Of a stretch of DNA of 64,000 bases, positions 26,664 to 35,467 are shown piece by piece. Source of the stretch: Alteraurantiacibacter buctensis (lineage in GTDB: Bacteria > Pseudomonadota > Alphaproteobacteria > Sphingomonadales > Sphingomonadaceae). The notes under the pieces were generated by a model. It worked only from the letters and a program-made list of their open reading frames with translations. It was not told the origin of the DNA and did not search any database. The position numbers and the translations under genes are program-made. Location: assembly GCF_009827655.1 (NCBI RefSeq), contig NZ_WTYV01000001.1:248001-312000 (forward strand), in the 5' to 3' direction. How positions within the stretch are numbered: the first letter of the stretch is position 1; each line of letters starts with the position of its first letter.

Positions 26664-26737
26664 AATTTCCCATTGATATGCCGATTTTTTCGGGTCCACT
26701 GAGTCAGTCCTCATTAGCATAGAACGAGGACAACTCT

Positions 26738-28108
26738 ATGAAACTTAAACCGAATCAGCCGGAGGAGTGCTTCTCCGGGCACAACCATACTCGCCTCGAA
26801 GGCGCAGCCGTCTCATGCCTTCGGGTTCGGCCGGGCGATCCGAAGCGCTTTTCGAAACGCGACTTTGAAATTGCCATGGCAGTGATGGGCAGACTACCTG
26901 CTGGCGCACCCTTGCCGATAGTAGTGAACGAAAATGGCGAGATTCTTGTTGGGCATCTTTTTGTCGAAGCGGCGCGACGGCTGGGAAAGGAATGGGTTAC
27001 AGTCACCCGCCACGCAGGCATGAGCGAGGTTGAGGCGAAGAAGTACACGATCGCCATCGACCAATTGCTCAGCAAAGGGAGTTTAGATCCCATTGATCTC
27101 AGTGCGTGGATCCGCGAATTCGAAGTTGGAATCGAAAACTTCGATCACCTCTCGATCGGGTTCGACAATGGTGAGCTGGACCGCATTCTCGGAATCCCGA
27201 ATAAGATTGCCGCAATGGGAAGTGACGCGGATGTCGTCCCGCCAGTGCAACCAAGGGCAGTTTCGCGCCCGGGCATGATCTGGCTCCTCGGACGGCATCG
27301 GATCATGTGCGGTAGCGCAACAAGCATGGAAGACGTCGCGCAGCTCATGGCAGGGCACAAGGCCGCCATGGCGATTACTGACCCGCCATTTGGCTGCAAG
27401 GTTGATGGCTTCGTGTCGAAGAAGGGCAAGCACGCCGATTTTGTCGAGGGGGCAGGCGATAAGTCTCCGCACGAGCTTGAAGCGTTTTTTTCAGCCTTCG
27501 CGCACAATCTGCTGTGCTCGGTGTCCAAGGGCGCGCTGGTCTATATCTTCATCGACTGGCGCAGTCTCCATATCCTGCTGCGCGCTTGTGAACCTGTTTT
27601 CGGTGCCATGGTGCAAATGTGCTGCTGGACAAAGGATCGTGCAGGGATGGGTAGCTTCTACCGCTCTCAGCATGAGCTTGTTTTGGTTTTCCGGGCGCCG
27701 GGCGCCAACCATCACAACAACATCAAGCTCGGCATCAATGGCCGCAACCGTTCCAACGTCTGGGCCTACCCTAGCGCCGCCTCAAGCCGCAGCGGGCGCG
27801 AAGGTGACATGCTAGCAAAGCACCCTACCCCAAAATCGGTCGAAATGATCGCCGATGCCATACTCGACTGCACGGAGCACGGTGACCGGATCATCGACTG
27901 TTTCTTGGGATCGGGGACCGCGCTTATCGCGGCCGAACGCACAGGCCGTATCTGCCACGGCATGGAACTTGACCCACAGTATGTCGATGTTGCGATCCGG
28001 CGCTGGCAGGACTGGACAGGGCTGGCGGCCGTAGATGCTGAGCGTGGCCGCACCTTCGACGATTTTGCTGCCGAACGCCAGATGGAGGAGGGCCAAGACG
28101 ATGCCTAA
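26738..28108 (+). CDS. DNA methyltransferase with N-terminal ParB-like domain
   Basis: 456 aa. The N-terminal 150 residues resemble a ParB-like domain (ILVGHLFVEAARRLGKEWVTV). The remainder is an N6-adenine or N4-cytosine methyltransferase of the beta order: catalytic motif IV TDPPFG (near residue 214) precedes the AdoMet motif FLGSGTALIAAERTGR (near 390). No cognate restriction gene is adjacent. Such ParB-MTase fusions are typical of phages and integrative elements, where they protect or mark DNA. The ATG lies after a 74-nt gap and it is followed by an overlapping DUF5681 gene. Confidence 0.85.
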   Translation: MKLKPNQPEECFSGHNHTRLEGAAVSCLRVRPGDPKRFSKRDFEIAMAVMGRLPAGAPLPIVVNENGEILVGHLFVEAARRLGKEWVTVTRHAGMSEVEAKKYTIAIDQLLSKGSLDPIDLSAWIREFEVGIENFDHLSIGFDNGELDRILGIPNKIAAMGSDADVVPPVQPRAVSRPGMIWLLGRHRIMCGSATSMEDVAQLMAGHKAAMAITDPPFGCKVDGFVSKKGKHADFVEGAGDKSPHELEAFFSAFAHNLLCSVSKGALVYIFIDWRSLHILLRACEPVFGAMVQMCCWTKDRAGMGSFYRSQHELVLVFRAPGANHHNNIKLGINGRNRSNVWAYPSAASSRSGREGDMLAKHPTPKSVEMIADAILDCTEHGDRIIDCFLGSGTALIAAERTGRICHGMELDPQYVDVAIRRWQDWTGLAAVDAERGRTFDDFAAERQMEEGQDDA

Positions 28109-28712
28109 GCGTAAGAACCCCACGGGTGACGACTATGAGATCGGCTATGCTAAGCCGCCCCGCGCCACCCAGTTCGTGCCCGGCCAATCTGGATTTGCCG
28201 GAAGGAAGCATAAGAAGGTTGAGCCGCATAACCAAATGATCAGCCGCATCCTCAACGAGGAGGTCGAGGTGAGCGGGCAAAAGATGACCAAGCTTGCCCT
28301 TGTGGTCCTCCAGACAGTGAACAAGACGATCAAAGGGGGACGGCCCCAAGACCTCAAAATCTTGCTGGAGATGCTCGAAAAGCACGGCGTGATGACCAAA
28401 GTTGATGCGGCCGAAGAAGCTCGGATTGGGGCGGACGAGGCGATGGCGAAGGTGTCTCAGATCTTTTTTCGGCTTCAAAACGCTGATCCAAAACTTATGG
28501 CGGCAAGCAAGCAAGCTGACCTGGAAGAGGCAGAAATCATCATGGGATGCAGTCACTGTGCGCCTATACTGCGCGAACGCTGGAAGACGCCGGAATACAA
28601 GTCCCGCCTCAAACAAGGTCAAAAGTCGGCAATCCAAAGTGAGGTTACAGGTAAGGAGCGCAACAAGCGGTTGATCAAGATATGGGAGAACCTGCCGCGC
28701 GACGTCACTTGA
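28101..28712 (+). CDS. DUF5681 domain protein
   Basis: 203 aa from ATG 28101, overlapping the methyltransferase stop by 8 nt. The diagnostic N-terminal motif is IGYAKPPRATQFVPGQSG followed by a basic KHKK stretch, as in DUF5681 proteins, which commonly lie next to ParB-type methyltransferases and phage terminase genes. It also contains KILLEMLEKHG and a C-terminal Cys pair MGCSHCAP. Function unknown. A DNA-packaging or DNA-binding role is inferred from context. Confidence 0.78.
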   Translation: MPKRKNPTGDDYEIGYAKPPRATQFVPGQSGFAGRKHKKVEPHNQMISRILNEEVEVSGQKMTKLALVVLQTVNKTIKGGRPQDLKILLEMLEKHGVMTKVDAAEEARIGADEAMAKVSQIFFRLQNADPKLMAASKQADLEEAEIIMGCSHCAPILRERWKTPEYKSRLKQGQKSAIQSEVTGKERNKRLIKIWENLPRDVT

Positions 28713-29135
28713 AGTTAGCTGGAGCGACACCGACAAGCGCTGAACAGCGGGAAGCGGGCCTATATGGCGTAGGTCTCGGCAGCCCTGCCTAGATCGATGT
28801 GAGCCGTTACGGCGTGCCAGCGGAAACGGCGGCTTTCGGTCGCGGCGTCCGCCGCACGCCAATCCGCAAGGTCGTGAGCTTCCATATGCAGGCAGGCGAT
28901 TACATCTTAAAATTTCCGGCAGCGAGAAATCTGAATTTGAGGCTATGGTGGCCGCTGGAGATCTGCCGCAGGCGGACAGACAAGACGGAAGCCTCGGCCC
29001 GTTCTGATCCACGACGATACGATCCACGCAGCCTCCTATGTGCTCTAAAGCGGACATATAAGCTATGTGTCATCTCGCCCGAGTAGCCAGACGAGAGCGG
29101 GCCGGATGTAAGTGACGGACTGGGTCCAGGCGAAC
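28713..29135. other. Non-coding gap between the element and the SOD gene
   Basis: About 420 bases with several short open frames but none with a start signal, codon bias or recognisable product. No repeat matching the left-boundary motif TAGGGAATTTTCGGC is present. It probably holds the right end of the element. Confidence 0.4.
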
Positions 29136-29849
29136 TTAGATTTTTGCTACCCGATACCTTCCCTCAATCACTTCCCAGTCCAGATTGGCCATGAACGCAT
29201 CGATGTAGCGATCTGCCGCAGTACCGTAGTCCATGTGGAAACTGTGTTCGTACATGTCGAGCGCGAGAAGAGGAGCGCCGCTCACCGCTCCGTGCATATG
29301 GTCCCACGCCCAGTAGTTGTGCAGCGATGCGGTGTGGCGGTTGTATGTCAGTACGCACCAGCCTGAGCCGCCGGCCAGCGACATGGCGGTGCGGCGAAAC
29401 TCTGCCGCCCAGCTGTCGAAACTTCCAAACCACACATTGATGGCCTCCAGCACTGATCCGCCTGGACTGCCGTCTCCACCCAACCCGTCGAAATAAAGTT
29501 CGTGAAGGACGACCGATCCCGTGCGGTGCAGTTCTTCGCGCTTGAGGCCGGCATAGGCCACAGGCGGGAAATCGGGATCGGCCATCGCGGCGGCAAGCCG
29601 GGTCTCAATCGTGTTGAGGCCGCGCACGGAGCCTTGATAGTTGTTCTGCCAGTGCGAAGTGATGAGTCTTTCAGACAGTCCGGTAAGCCTGGCCGGGTCG
29701 AAGCGCAGCGGCTTCGGTGCGTGGTTACCAGCGAAGGCAGCGGCGGCGGGGGCCTGCGCGGCAGCAGGATTTGCGGTTCCTGCCAGCGCCAGTGTGGTCG
29801 CCGAGAAGGCAGCAGTGCCGATGGCCTGGCGGCGAGTGACGGGCTTCAT
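29136..29849 (-). CDS. Exported Fe/Mn superoxide dismutase (ChrC-like context)
   Basis: 237 aa. The N-terminus MKPVTRRQAIGTAAF... ending ANPAAAQA is a Tat-type signal, unusual for a cytoplasmic-type SOD fold. Metal ligands appear as His in LITSHWQNNY, His in VVLHELYFDGLGG, and Asp/His in LDMYEHSFHMDYG. It detoxifies superoxide in the periplasm. The neighbouring divergent gene is chrA. In chromate-resistance operons such as TnOtChr an SOD (ChrC) accompanies ChrA, so it probably answers oxidative stress from chromate reduction. Confidence 0.88.
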   Translation of the reverse strand: MKPVTRRQAIGTAAFSATTLALAGTANPAAAQAPAAAAFAGNHAPKPLRFDPARLTGLSERLITSHWQNNYQGSVRGLNTIETRLAAAMADPDFPPVAYAGLKREELHRTGSVVLHELYFDGLGGDGSPGGSVLEAINVWFGSFDSWAAEFRRTAMSLAGGSGWCVLTYNRHTASLHNYWAWDHMHGAVSGAPLLALDMYEHSFHMDYGTAADRYIDAFMANLDWEVIEGRYRVAKI

Positions 29850-30167
29850 TGCGGTTCCTCAAAACATGGCTGGCGAGAAACTGATGCCTACCGGGCATAT
29901 CATCCCCGCAGCACGCCCTCCTCGAAAGGCAGGGCAATGGGGCAACGCTTGGGCACTCTGAAGCCTGACGGGAGGTTGCTATACCCCGTGTTCTGGAAGG
30001 CTAGGCCTCACGAAGTGCCTAATCAAGCGATGCGGTATGTGGTCTCTTTCCCATACTGCGGGGACGTGGTAGCCGCCACCCACCGGGCACACGCGGACGC
30101 CCGGTCAGGCGCGGCCCGTGCCCAAGTTCCGCTCCTTGTCACATCGCTTCGGCGATAAGGAGCACGC
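29850..30167. promoter_or_regulatory. Divergent SOD/chrA intergenic region
   Basis: 318 bases with no supported gene. Just before chrA a compact hairpin ATCGC-TTCG-GCGAT (30143-30156, UUCG tetraloop) abuts the ribosome site AAGGAG (30157-30162), so it could influence chrA translation. No chrB regulator gene or clear remnant was seen. Confidence 0.4.
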
Positions 30168-31361
30168 ATGCCTGATCAAGTCCTTCCCGCACCGCCGCAG
30201 CTTTCACTGCTCGCGCTGTTTACGAAGTTCCTGCGCTTCGGTTTTCTCGCTTTCGGAGGGCCGGTCGCCCAGATTGCCATGGTGCGCCAGGCGCTGATCG
30301 AAGAGGAGTGCTGGATCAGCCGCGAGCGGTTCAACCGCCTCCTCGCGGTGATGCAGGTGCTGCCGGGGCCTGAAGCGCATGAGTTGTGCGTGCATCTAGG
30401 CATGGTGGCGCGCGGGCGCATCGGGGGTTTGCTCGCGGGCCTTGGCTTCATGTTGCCTGGCCTGCTGCTGATGATGATCTGCGGATGGATCTACACCACG
30501 GTGGTTGCCGGCGTAAGCGGTGTGGAAGGCGTCCTTCTAGGAGTGCAGGTTGCGGTTCTTGCGATCATTGCCCGCGCCATCCACCGCATCGGTGGGCACA
30601 TCCTGGCCGATCGCTTCCTCTGGGCGCTGGCGGGGATCGGTCTGATCGCGACATTGGCTGGCGTGCCCTTCTGGGTGCCGTTGGTAGCAGCGGCCCTGGC
30701 CTATGCCTCCCCAAACAGATTGTGGGCTTCGGTCGCGCTGGCTGGCGTTGCCGTACTGGCCGCCTGGGCCTTGCTGCCGGACGACGTGACGGCCCCGTTT
30801 GTGACGCAAGCCCAAGGCGTGCCCCAAGCCGCGTTGCCGGCGCTGTTCGTGGCAGGCCTCAAAGGCGGATTGTTGACATTTGGCGGCGCTTACACGGCAA
30901 TCCCCTATGTTCGAACCGACACTGTCGGACGTGGCTGGCTGAGCGACGGACAGTTCCTCGATGGCGTGGCCTTTGCCAATATCCTGCCGGCTCCACTGGT
31001 GATCTTCGCCACCTTTGCCGGCTATATCGCGGCAGGGTCGCTGGGGGCGCTGGCGATCACGGCGGGCATGTTCCTTCCCGCTTTCGCCTTCTCGATGCTT
31101 TTCTTTGAGCGGTTGGAAGCAGTAGTCGAAAACCCGCGTCTGCATCGCCTGCTGGATGGTGTAGCCGCAGCCGTGGTGGGGATTATCAGCGCTACCTTGC
31201 TACAGCTGGGGTTTGCGGCGTGGGGACGCATTGACGAACCGCTTCCCGCCGCGGCGATCTTTGTGGTGGCAGCCATCCTTGCGTGGCGCCTGAAAGGTGC
31301 GCTGGTCGCGCCCGGCATTCTGGGTGCGGCGGGACTATTCGGCTGGATCCTGTTCAACTGA
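30168..31361 (+). CDS. chrA: Chromate efflux transporter ChrA
   Basis: Inner-membrane CHR family antiporter exporting chromate, 397 aa (long-chain type with two homologous halves). The N-half reads FTKFLRFGFLAFGGPVAQIAM and the ERFNRLLAVMQVLPGPEAHEL signature, and the C-half repeats the pattern (FVAGLKGGLLTFGGAYTAIPYV, VAFANILPAPLVIFATFAGY). About ten TM segments. ATG at 30168 with AAGGAG 5 nt upstream. Confidence 0.93.
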   Translation: MPDQVLPAPPQLSLLALFTKFLRFGFLAFGGPVAQIAMVRQALIEEECWISRERFNRLLAVMQVLPGPEAHELCVHLGMVARGRIGGLLAGLGFMLPGLLLMMICGWIYTTVVAGVSGVEGVLLGVQVAVLAIIARAIHRIGGHILADRFLWALAGIGLIATLAGVPFWVPLVAAALAYASPNRLWASVALAGVAVLAAWALLPDDVTAPFVTQAQGVPQAALPALFVAGLKGGLLTFGGAYTAIPYVRTDTVGRGWLSDGQFLDGVAFANILPAPLVIFATFAGYIAAGSLGALAITAGMFLPAFAFSMLFFERLEAVVENPRLHRLLDGVAAAVVGIISATLLQLGFAAWGRIDEPLPAAAIFVVAAILAWRLKGALVAPGILGAAGLFGWILFN

Positions 31362-31561
31362 CTGGATCAGGCCGCGAGCAAGGCGATCTGCTGGTACTGG
31401 CAGCGGCGAGCGCAGCAAATTGGGCTCTTAAACACTGCCAGAGGAACTCTCCATCGACAGCCGGAAGCAATGCGGCCTTGCGTCCACAATTCGGTTTATG
31501 TGAATGGGTAACCGCACGAGGCGTCAACGCCAGGCATCCCCTGCTTTCAAAGGATTTTAGC

Positions 31562-32956
31562 ATGGCGTTGCTAAAGCGTGTCCTTCATGTCTGTTGGTGG
31601 CTGTTGGGCCTTGTCGCCGGTCCCGCCCTGGCACAGCAAAGCTCCGCGCCTCCACCCATACCCTCGCCTCAGCCTGCGCCCTTCCAGGCCTCCGTCGGCA
31701 ACCCGGATGATTTCACACTGCGTGCCTCTGCCCGGCTGCGCTACGAGGTGCTCGATGGCCAGCCCCGCGCCGGTTTCCGGCTGAGCGAGGAACAGCTGGA
31801 CCTGCGCACGACGCTGTTTGCAGAATACCGTCCCGGCCCGTTCCGCATTGCCGCCGAACTTTATGACAGCCGCGCCTGGCTGGCCAAGCCGGGCACCACG
31901 TTGGGCACGGGGGAAGTCAACACCTTCGAGCTGGTGCAGGCCTATGTCGGCGCGGACCTGAGCGGCAGTGCGGCAATCCAGGCCGGCCGCATGACGTTGA
32001 ACCTCGGCTCGCGGCGGCTTGTGGCGGCGGACGACTATCGCAACACCACCAACGGCTATTCTGGCCTGAAAGTGGAAGCCACCCTGGCTGATCAGGTTTC
32101 GGCCACGGCGATCTATGTCCTGCCGCAGGTGCGCCTGCCCGATGACCTGCCCTCGCTGCTGGACCTGGAAACAAAGTGGGACCGGGAAAGCTTGGACTTG
32201 CAATTGTGGGGGCTGCTGCTGTCGCGTCGCAACACCCTGGCCGGAGCCACCGTGGAAGCAGGATATTTCGGCCTCGCCGAAAACGATGCGCCGGGCAGGC
32301 CCAATCGCAACCGTCACCTCGACACGTTCAGCGCGCGGATGATCCGCGATGCCCGAGCCGGGCAGACGGATTTCGAGGTTGAGATCATCTATCAGACGGG
32401 ATCGATCCGCACGTCGACCGCTGCCGAAGCCGCAAGCCTGCCGGTCGAGGCCTGGTTCGTCCACGCCGAAGCCGGCTATTCCTTTACCGATCTGGCGAAA
32501 CTGCGGCTGGCGCTGGAGTTCGACATGGCCAGCGGCGACACGCCGGGCGGCAAGTTTGGCCGCTTTGACACCCTGTTCGGTATGCGGCGGGCCGATCTGG
32601 CCCCGGCCGGGCTGTTTAACGCGGTCGGGCGGGCCAATATCGCCACGCTGGGTTTGCGCGCCGAGATTGCCCCGGCGCGGTCGTGGGACGCATTTGTCAC
32701 CTACCGCCCGATGTGGCTGGCCGACCGCCGTGACAGCTTCTCGACAAGCGGTGTGCGCGACCCCTCGGGCGCGGCGGGGCGGTTCGCCGGTCATCAGCTT
32801 GACGGCCGCCTGCGATATTGGCTGGTGCCCAACGTGGCGCGGTGGGAAACCAACCTGGTCTTGCTGGCTAAGGGCCGTCTCTACGATGTGGCACCAAACT
32901 CCCCTGGCTCGCGCAATACTGTTTACTTATCTACTGGCGTAATGCTGACCATCTGA
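31562..32956 (+). CDS. Alginate-export-family outer membrane porin
   Basis: 464 aa from ATG 31562, which begins a signal peptide (MALLKRVLHVCWWLLGLVAGPALAQ). The body is a beta barrel of the alginate_exp type: RLRYEVLDGQPRAGF, FELVQAYVGADL, AIQAGRMTLNLGSRRLVAADDYRNT and the late FVTYRPMWLADRRDSF block. In sphingomonads such porins occur in many transport contexts and need not export alginate. Located 200 nt after chrA. Possible metal- or oxyanion-related permeability is speculative. Confidence 0.82.
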   Translation: MALLKRVLHVCWWLLGLVAGPALAQQSSAPPPIPSPQPAPFQASVGNPDDFTLRASARLRYEVLDGQPRAGFRLSEEQLDLRTTLFAEYRPGPFRIAAELYDSRAWLAKPGTTLGTGEVNTFELVQAYVGADLSGSAAIQAGRMTLNLGSRRLVAADDYRNTTNGYSGLKVEATLADQVSATAIYVLPQVRLPDDLPSLLDLETKWDRESLDLQLWGLLLSRRNTLAGATVEAGYFGLAENDAPGRPNRNRHLDTFSARMIRDARAGQTDFEVEIIYQTGSIRTSTAAEAASLPVEAWFVHAEAGYSFTDLAKLRLALEFDMASGDTPGGKFGRFDTLFGMRRADLAPAGLFNAVGRANIATLGLRAEIAPARSWDAFVTYRPMWLADRRDSFSTSGVRDPSGAAGRFAGHQLDGRLRYWLVPNVARWETNLVLLAKGRLYDVAPNSPGSRNTVYLSTGVMLTI

Positions 32957-33064
32957 TGCCCTCGCCGGCATCCGCTGCCAGGCTGTTTGTAACGGTCCGT
33001 TCCACGGCATGACGCGCAAAGGTAGCGAGAACTGCCTGAAAATGCAGACGCGGCAGCTGGTCGA

Positions 33065-33455
33065 TCAACTGCCGAGGTATCCCTGTATCTGGAAGGTTGC
33101 GAGCCACAGGCCCACCAGGATCAGCAGCACGTTTGGCTGCAAAGGCATAGCGGGTAAGGTGGGGCCGGTCACGCCACAGCCAGAAGAGGTAGACCCCGGC
33201 GACAGCACGATCACCTGGCCTAGTTCCACCCCCCGTTGAAGGGAAGAGGTTGGCCAGCCGGCCATCGCGCGACATTTCCAAATCCTGCACCTTGGTGGCC
33301 AGCCCCAGCACGAGGAACAGGCCGAACACCCGCGCCACGGCTTTGGCGTCGATCGCCATCGCCAGCCTCTGGCACCCGGCCACGCTCTCGAACCCTTGGT
33401 ACACCCCTGAAAGGCCGATGATGGCATCGATGTAAACATTGACGCCGAAGGTCAT
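33065..33455 (-). pseudogene. HupE/UreJ family pseudogene (truncated, frameshifted)
   Basis: The reverse strand encodes, in interrupted frames, clear remnants of the HupE protein at 43224: FGVNVYIDAIIGLSGVYQG, VFGLFLVLGLATKVQDLEMSRDG, then in another frame GVELGQVIVLS, then LWRDRPHLTRYAFAA, then PNVLLILVGLWLATFQIQGYLGS to a stop at 33065. At least three frame changes are needed, and the N-terminal half is missing where the homology stops at about 33455. It is a decayed third copy of the HupE gene of this cluster. Confidence 0.85.
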
Positions 33456-33458
33456 TAG

Positions 33459-33644
33459 GGCACCTTCACCGTGCTCGCCGAGAGCTACCAAGATGTCAGC
33501 TATTGTGCGAAACGCCACCGCAAGGCCAGCAAGTCGGACGCGAAGGCGCACTGTCTCGAGATCTGGCACCTAGATCAGAACCTGTTAGAAGAGGAACACG
33601 GTTTGCCTAAGCGCTATCGGCCAGAAACCAGCTACTCATATTAA
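33459..33644 (+). pseudogene. 3' fragment of an unidentified gene abutting the HupE remnant
   Basis: An open frame running right of the HupE break reads TFTVLAESYQDVSYCAKRH, KAHCLEIWHLDQNLLEEEHG and ends PETSYSY at a TAA (33642-33644). The first 45 codons have strong G/C third-position bias, as in real genes. There is no start and an in-frame stop precedes it, so it is a 5'-truncated remnant joined to the HupE pseudogene. Identity not recognised. Confidence 0.5.
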
Positions 33645-33824
33645 GCCAAGGGCGCGACACACTAGGACGAGTTCGAGGCAAAGTTTGCAGCACAGGTTCT
33701 TACATCTCTCCGTTAGCCATTGAAATGATAGTTAAATGCGTATTTTTTTGCGACTCGAGAAAATGCGCCAGTTCCTGCAGCCCATAATGTTGCGTTTTGT
33801 CTCGCACGCAGATAATCTGGAGAA
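33645..33824. other. AT-richer non-coding stretch before the czc genes
   Basis: No gene seen. Base composition is clearly lower in GC (for example GCGTATTTTTTTGCG near 33736), consistent with a promoter for the downstream metal-efflux genes on a deletion or rearrangement scar. Confidence 0.4.
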
Positions 33825-34181
33825 GTGCGTCACCTCTTGATGATACTGCTGCTTGGCATTTTGCTTGGCTCTCATGGTGGGAGCCTAGGGGCCTTGCCGC
33901 ATATGGACGCGGTCCATGCCCACGAGCATCTAAGCTTGCAGGAAGACGTTCAAGAGGGTGCTAAGGACGACGCGAACCTGGCACTGGTTTCGCATCACTC
34001 AGGATGGAACACATCGTCGGATCTGTCGCACCACTCTCACACTCATATTGCTTTCGGCTTACCCGAATTGGGTTGCCAGTTGGCTGATCTGCACAGGGCA
34101 AATACGCGCCCTGGCATAGCTGATGTAACACGGTTCACTGGCCGCGAAACTGCACCCCTCACCGAGCCACCTGCCGCCTGA
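33825..34181 (+). CDS. Small exported His-rich protein preceding czcCBA
   Basis: 118 aa, starting at GTG 33825 (an ATG at 33840 is possible). A hydrophobic signal (LLMILLLGILLGSHGG) is followed by His clusters: HMDAVHAHEH, SHHSGW and SHHSHTH. Small periplasmic His-rich proteins (CzcI-type) precede czcCBA in several bacteria and bind or sense Zn/Cd/Co. The position 61 nt upstream of the efflux operon supports such a role. Not recognised as a named family. Confidence 0.6.
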   Translation: MRHLLMILLLGILLGSHGGSLGALPHMDAVHAHEHLSLQEDVQEGAKDDANLALVSHHSGWNTSSDLSHHSHTHIAFGLPELGCQLADLHRANTRPGIADVTRFTGRETAPLTEPPAA

Positions 34182-34242
34182 ATTCCTGCCCTGACTCCGT
34201 CTGGAGTTGTGAGTTTTATCAGGAATATCAGGAGTTTTGCTC

Positions 34243-35466
34243 ATGAACGCGTACGCGCGTGCCGCTTTGACAGCGGCAGCAATCCTGTTGGCAGGCGCGG
34301 CCCGCGCCGAGCCAATGACATTGGAAGATGCAATCCGGCGATCTGTTGCCGCTTCACCGCTGGGTGAAGCATCGGCAGCGCGCCTAGAAGGACTGGAAGC
34401 GGCCCGCGCTGCGGCCGAAACGGGACCTTCACCCACGATCGACGGCACAATCGAGAACTTTGGCACGCCCGGCCTTGGCCAGTGGCAGATCGATGGCACC
34501 TATAACTTGCGTATCGAGCGCGGCGGCAAGCGCGAGGCACGCGTCGGCCTGGCCACAAGCGAGATGGGCATTGCCGAGGCAGAGGCGCTGATCAGAAGGC
34601 TCGACCTGGTGCGCGATGTGCAACAGCTATACGTCGAGGCACAGGCAGCCCAGCTGGCGCTGGAGCTGGCGCGCAGCCGGGTGGAGATCGCCGAGGTGCT
34701 CGTTACCGAGGTGCAGCGGCGGGTGGACGAAGCCCGTGATCCGCTGTTCGCCGGCACGCGCGCCCGCACCGAGCTGGCAGAGGCGCGGGTCGATCTGGAA
34801 TTGGCCGAACACGAGGCCGAAGCAACCATTTCGCGGCTGACCCTGATGACCGGTGGGGACCCTGCCGCCATCAGCATCGTCACGACAGGCTTTCTCGACC
34901 TTGCCGACCTTGCTCCGGTAACCGAGGATCTGACCGCGGCGGAACTTGCCTTGTTCGAAGCACGGCAGGATCGTGCCGGGGCCAACTTCCGCCTGGCTGA
35001 AGCGAACAATCGCACCGACCCCACGGTTCACGCCGGACCACGCCTGTTCGGCAACGGCGACGTGGCGGTGATCGCTGGTTTCTCGCTTCCCCTGGGCAAC
35101 CGGGCGCTCAACCGCGCGCGGGTTGACCAGGCTGCCGCCGAACAGCGGCAGGTCGAGGCAGATCTGGCAGTGGAGCGCTATATCCGACGGCGCGACATCG
35201 CCATTGTGGCCGAGCGGGTAGAAGAAGCCCGGCACGAGGCGGAGGCCATTCGCGAGCTGGTCATCCCCGGCGCCGAACAGACGCTGCGCGAAGTGCGCGC
35301 AGGGTACAACCGGGGCGGCTTCACCTTTCTCGACGTATCGACCGCCCAGACCGCGCTGCACAACGCGCGGGTCCGGATGGTCGCTGCATTCACTGAATAT
35401 CACCGGGAAAAGGTCAACCTCGACAGGCTGACCGGACAATTCACCCGTCTTGTTGGGGGTAACTGA
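34243..35466 (+). CDS. czcC: CzcC-type outer membrane efflux protein (TolC family)
   Basis: 407 aa from ATG 34243, with AGGAG 8 nt upstream. Signal peptide ending AARAEP, then two outer-membrane-factor repeats rich in coiled coil (EAEALIRRLDLVRDVQQLYVEAQAAQLALELARSR region and the RYIRRRDIAIVAERVEEARHEAEAI region). It forms the channel of the tripartite metal efflux pump with the next two genes. The adaptor ATG follows its TGA by a few bases. Confidence 0.88.
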   Translation: MNAYARAALTAAAILLAGAARAEPMTLEDAIRRSVAASPLGEASAARLEGLEAARAAAETGPSPTIDGTIENFGTPGLGQWQIDGTYNLRIERGGKREARVGLATSEMGIAEAEALIRRLDLVRDVQQLYVEAQAAQLALELARSRVEIAEVLVTEVQRRVDEARDPLFAGTRARTELAEARVDLELAEHEAEATISRLTLMTGGDPAAISIVTTGFLDLADLAPVTEDLTAAELALFEARQDRAGANFRLAEANNRTDPTVHAGPRLFGNGDVAVIAGFSLPLGNRALNRARVDQAAAEQRQVEADLAVERYIRRRDIAIVAERVEEARHEAEAIRELVIPGAEQTLREVRAGYNRGGFTFLDVSTAQTALHNARVRMVAAFTEYHREKVNLDRLTGQFTRLVGGN

Positions 35467-35467
35467 C

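Larger units (their letters stand above)
22170..28712. mobile_element. Integrated element: serine recombinase, two ParB-like proteins, methyltransferase, DUF5681
   Basis: A block of lower-GC genes begins after the repeat region at 21976-22096 and ends before the SOD gene. It encodes a divergent HTH protein, a large serine recombinase, two ParB/RepB-domain proteins in overlapping frames, a hairpin-rich gap, an AT-hook protein, a ParB-type methyltransferase and a DUF5681 (terminase-small-subunit-associated) protein. There are no structural phage or conjugation genes, so it is either a remnant or a compact element. Exact ends were not found. Confidence 0.6.

Noticed and set aside
28799-29086. 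95-codon open frame after the DUF5681 gene
   Set aside because: No ribosome site, no codon bias and no recognisable protein. Treated as non-coding.
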